Of a stretch of DNA of 64,000 nt, positions 61,661 through 64,000 are shown piece after piece. Origin of the DNA: Oreohelix idahoensis (taxonomy: Eukaryota; Mollusca; Gastropoda; Stylommatophora; Oreohelicidae); contig JAMPIV010017829.1 in the NCBI GenBank assembly GCA_024509875.1, positions 62,001-126,000 of the forward strand. The letters run 5' to 3'. Position 1 is the first letter of the stretch; each line of letters begins with the position of its first letter. Under the pieces are notes generated by a model. The model saw only the letters and a list, made by a program, of their open reading frames with translations, was not told where the DNA came from and did no database searches. Position numbers and translations under genes: made by a program.

Positions 61661-63962
61661 TGTGGTGAAGTGGGATGTTATAAATATGTATAGGGGACTT
61701 AGTGTACTGACTGAGATCAGCTGTGAAGGTATATATATCTAATAAGAGTAGTGTATTATATATAACCTTACTTGCTACCACATATCTATATATCTCAGTC
61801 AGAATTATTCTGGAATAGTGTGATGACTACGTTATGTGTCTAGGGTATGTGTATGATGAAGTGTAAGTCACAACAACAGACAGATAAACAATTTAATTTA
61901 ATCCACTACTCTTAACAACACTGTGACACTCACATACATATAACACTCTATGAGAATATCTTAAAGAAGTCACTCGTAACTTTTCAAATAACAATATGTA
62001 TTCATTACTGGCATGAATGAATATGTGTCCTGATTCAACTACAAGGGAACCAGGAATCACAATCAATTTAAATTACAAGTTATGTACAGAATGTATTTAA
62101 TATGAATATTGTAGTGACATATATTATTACAAATATTCTATGTGTGTCAGTTGTGTAGTAGTAAAATGAGGTAATACTGGTTTTGTTTTGTTCAAGCTCT
62201 GTTGGTATTTGTCATCATGACTTCAATAGTTTGTCTTTTGGGACTAGTATTGGAGATGTTCTCAGTTCCTGATATTACGACAATTAAATTCCCCTCTAAA
62301 TGTTATTTTTATAAAGTCATTTCAAGATGAGGGGACATAATGTTGAGCTCAGCTGGCCAAGTTAGCTTATCTGGCGTGATGGCGGCAGGAAAGGACTCCT
62401 CTGCTCGAATTCTCCTCTGGGCTCTGGAGACACCTCACTGATAGCTAAAAGGACCAAGGAGTATGCTGTCCGACACTGGATTCAGCAAAGCTCTGACCAG
62501 GTGCTGCTCAGTACCATCAAGACCACTGTCCCTGAAATCAAGAAGGATGTACCTTCTACTTCATAACTAACTTATACTCTCTTTTACACTGATCACAATA
62601 CAGCACAAACATTGAGTTCAGAGCGTTAGGCCAACTGTCAGCTTCATTCTGAAGTACTTTATACCAGCATTAACCTCCTTAATGGTTACTACGCCTCTGC
62701 AATTCCAGCATTATTTCTTTCTAGTCAATCATCTAGGTGTCAGTGTACTGTTTGGCCATTCCATGCCGTTTTACTTTCCTTCGACACCCTCTGTTCAGGC
62801 TGGAGCATTATAGGCTTTACCTCACGTTTGCCACTGAACTACACATATATATACAGGCATAAATCAACAATACACATTCAATTTTCATTAATAGATACTG
62901 AATGGTTCAAGCTTACCACAATTTCATGGAAATAAACACAGATACGTTGATTAGCAATGAATTCTGGCACAAACTGGCACAAATTTCCATCTGCTTATGT
63001 TCCAGGCTTTTATTTTAGCAAAATTGTGAGCTGGCTTCAACGCACTGATGCTTTATCAAGCTTATTTAAACAAGTGGTTTCGAACTAACGCTCCCAAGTG
63101 TGTATATCAGTGAGACTGGCCAATGAGCCACGTTTCGACAAGTGTTTGAAAAAATGTTACCTTTCCCCGTTTCCCCTAACAACGAAAGATAGTATTTATA
63201 GTCCGACCAATCGTGGTTAGGCTTTCATTTGTTGCGCTCCAATCAATTGGGAGTTTACATGGTAGGCTATTTATGTAACGTAAGGTTTTTTCAAACACGT
63301 TATAAAAAAAAATTTTATGAGCAGAAATGATTCCATGCTGTCAGGCATCCTCACTATTTTATTTTGGGTATAATTTATTAATTCCTGGACTATTTGCGTA
63401 ACGTTTTACATATTATTTGTCAGCAAGCCCTAAGGAACCCAAATATACCAATTTGAAAGAGCTACGTGGCTGCGTTCAAAATATGTATTTTCTACCTCCT
63501 GTTTCGAAGATGTGATGTCTGGGTACTGTTATGTTTTCAACCGTAAACCCATCTATTGTTATCTTTCCTAATAAGCGTTTTTTTATGATTTATAAACCTA
63601 ACTCTGGGAAAGGGTAGTGTATTTTTATCACTGTCCGTCTGAAAAAAAATTAGTGCATGTAGACTTACACGCGTGATGGCAGCATTTGTGTATCGCGCGA
63701 CGCGTGTTGCATGCGTTCCTGATTTTCAGCCCTCCCCTCTCTCTTTATCCTTTTGTCCATCTGTTCGTTCGTTTTGGTAACGCAGTGTAGAAAAAGACAT
63801 GAATGGAATTTAAAATTTAGGTCAACTTGCATATTTCAAGGTTTTTCTTAGAAAGGCAGCACATTTTATTGTGTGTTTGGGAAACGCGGGTATGTTGCAG
63901 AAGGCCTTTAATATCAACGTGAAACGTTACAATTTGCTTACGCAGTAGAAAACAAGGGGATT
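61661..63962 (-). repeat. Long terminal repeat, MADL-Gypsy family, copy D
   Basis: Starts TGTGGTGAAGTGGG at 61661 and follows LTR A closely. It retains a ~390 bp block (about 62532-62920) absent from A and C. Similarity ends at about 63962, some 130 bp before the expected LTR end, so this copy is truncated or interrupted. No primer site lies on its left, so it is not a 5' LTR of an element to the left. Confidence 0.85.
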
Positions 63963-64000
63963 TGATCTAGGCTCTGTCTTAGACAGAACCTTTGACTCAT

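Overview
This is a eukaryotic, repeat-dominated window. The best clue to the organism is a split gene on the minus strand for a rhodopsin-like receptor of the mollusc chemosensory type. Its second exon is at 8801-9418 and an upstream exon at 33877-34091. The sequence suits a heterobranch gastropod (sea slug or sea hare relatives): very long tetranucleotide arrays (TATC, TATG), TA arrays, tRNA-derived SINEs and many LTR and non-LTR retrotransposons. No rRNA, functional tRNA, CRISPR or bacterial-type operon is visible.

Layout, left to right. 1-8259 holds two minus-strand copies of a Gypsy family with ~2 kb LTRs, placed head to tail and sharing one LTR. The right-hand LTR (2962-8259) is split by a 5'-truncated non-LTR retrotransposon with a long open reverse-transcriptase frame (3908-6205). 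8801-9418 is the receptor's last exon. The putative 24.5 kb intron (9419-33876) contains a TATC array, copies of a non-LTR element with a TAAG tail, Gypsy-1 (12456-19796, inside one of those copies), TA arrays, Gypsy-2 (23221-31304) and, just before the upstream exon, a tRNA-type SINE (33501-33740).

34400-40730 holds a 30-bp minisatellite, another TAAG-element fragment, a 600-bp TATG array, a remnant of a restriction-like-endonuclease non-LTR element (38290-38923), and a broken copy (39207-40599) of a widespread metazoan protein family of unknown function that looks transposon-associated. Gypsy-3 (40726-50059) has nearly identical LTRs and a nearly complete gag-pol, broken only by three one-base shifts in homopolymers. 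50690-53390 holds tandem retroposon tails and a mariner-type element of the DD37D (maT-like) class with 33-bp terminal inverted repeats. 53391-57320 has no recognisable gene. 57329-59369 is a solo LTR with a 5-bp target duplication. The right end holds a TAAG-element tail, a Helitron helicase remnant, a non-LTR fragment and another long LTR (61661 onward), inverted relative to the solo LTR.

Common thread. All three Gypsy elements carry integrase sequence between protease and reverse transcriptase/RNase H (order PR-IN-RT-RH), and their capsids carry a SCAN-like segment. Both are marks of the Gmr1-like lineage. Gypsy-1 is a recently inserted, pol-deleted member with an exact tRNA-Pro primer site and with SINE-derived sequence built into its LTRs. 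Frame breaks and coordinates were read by eye; no database search was run.
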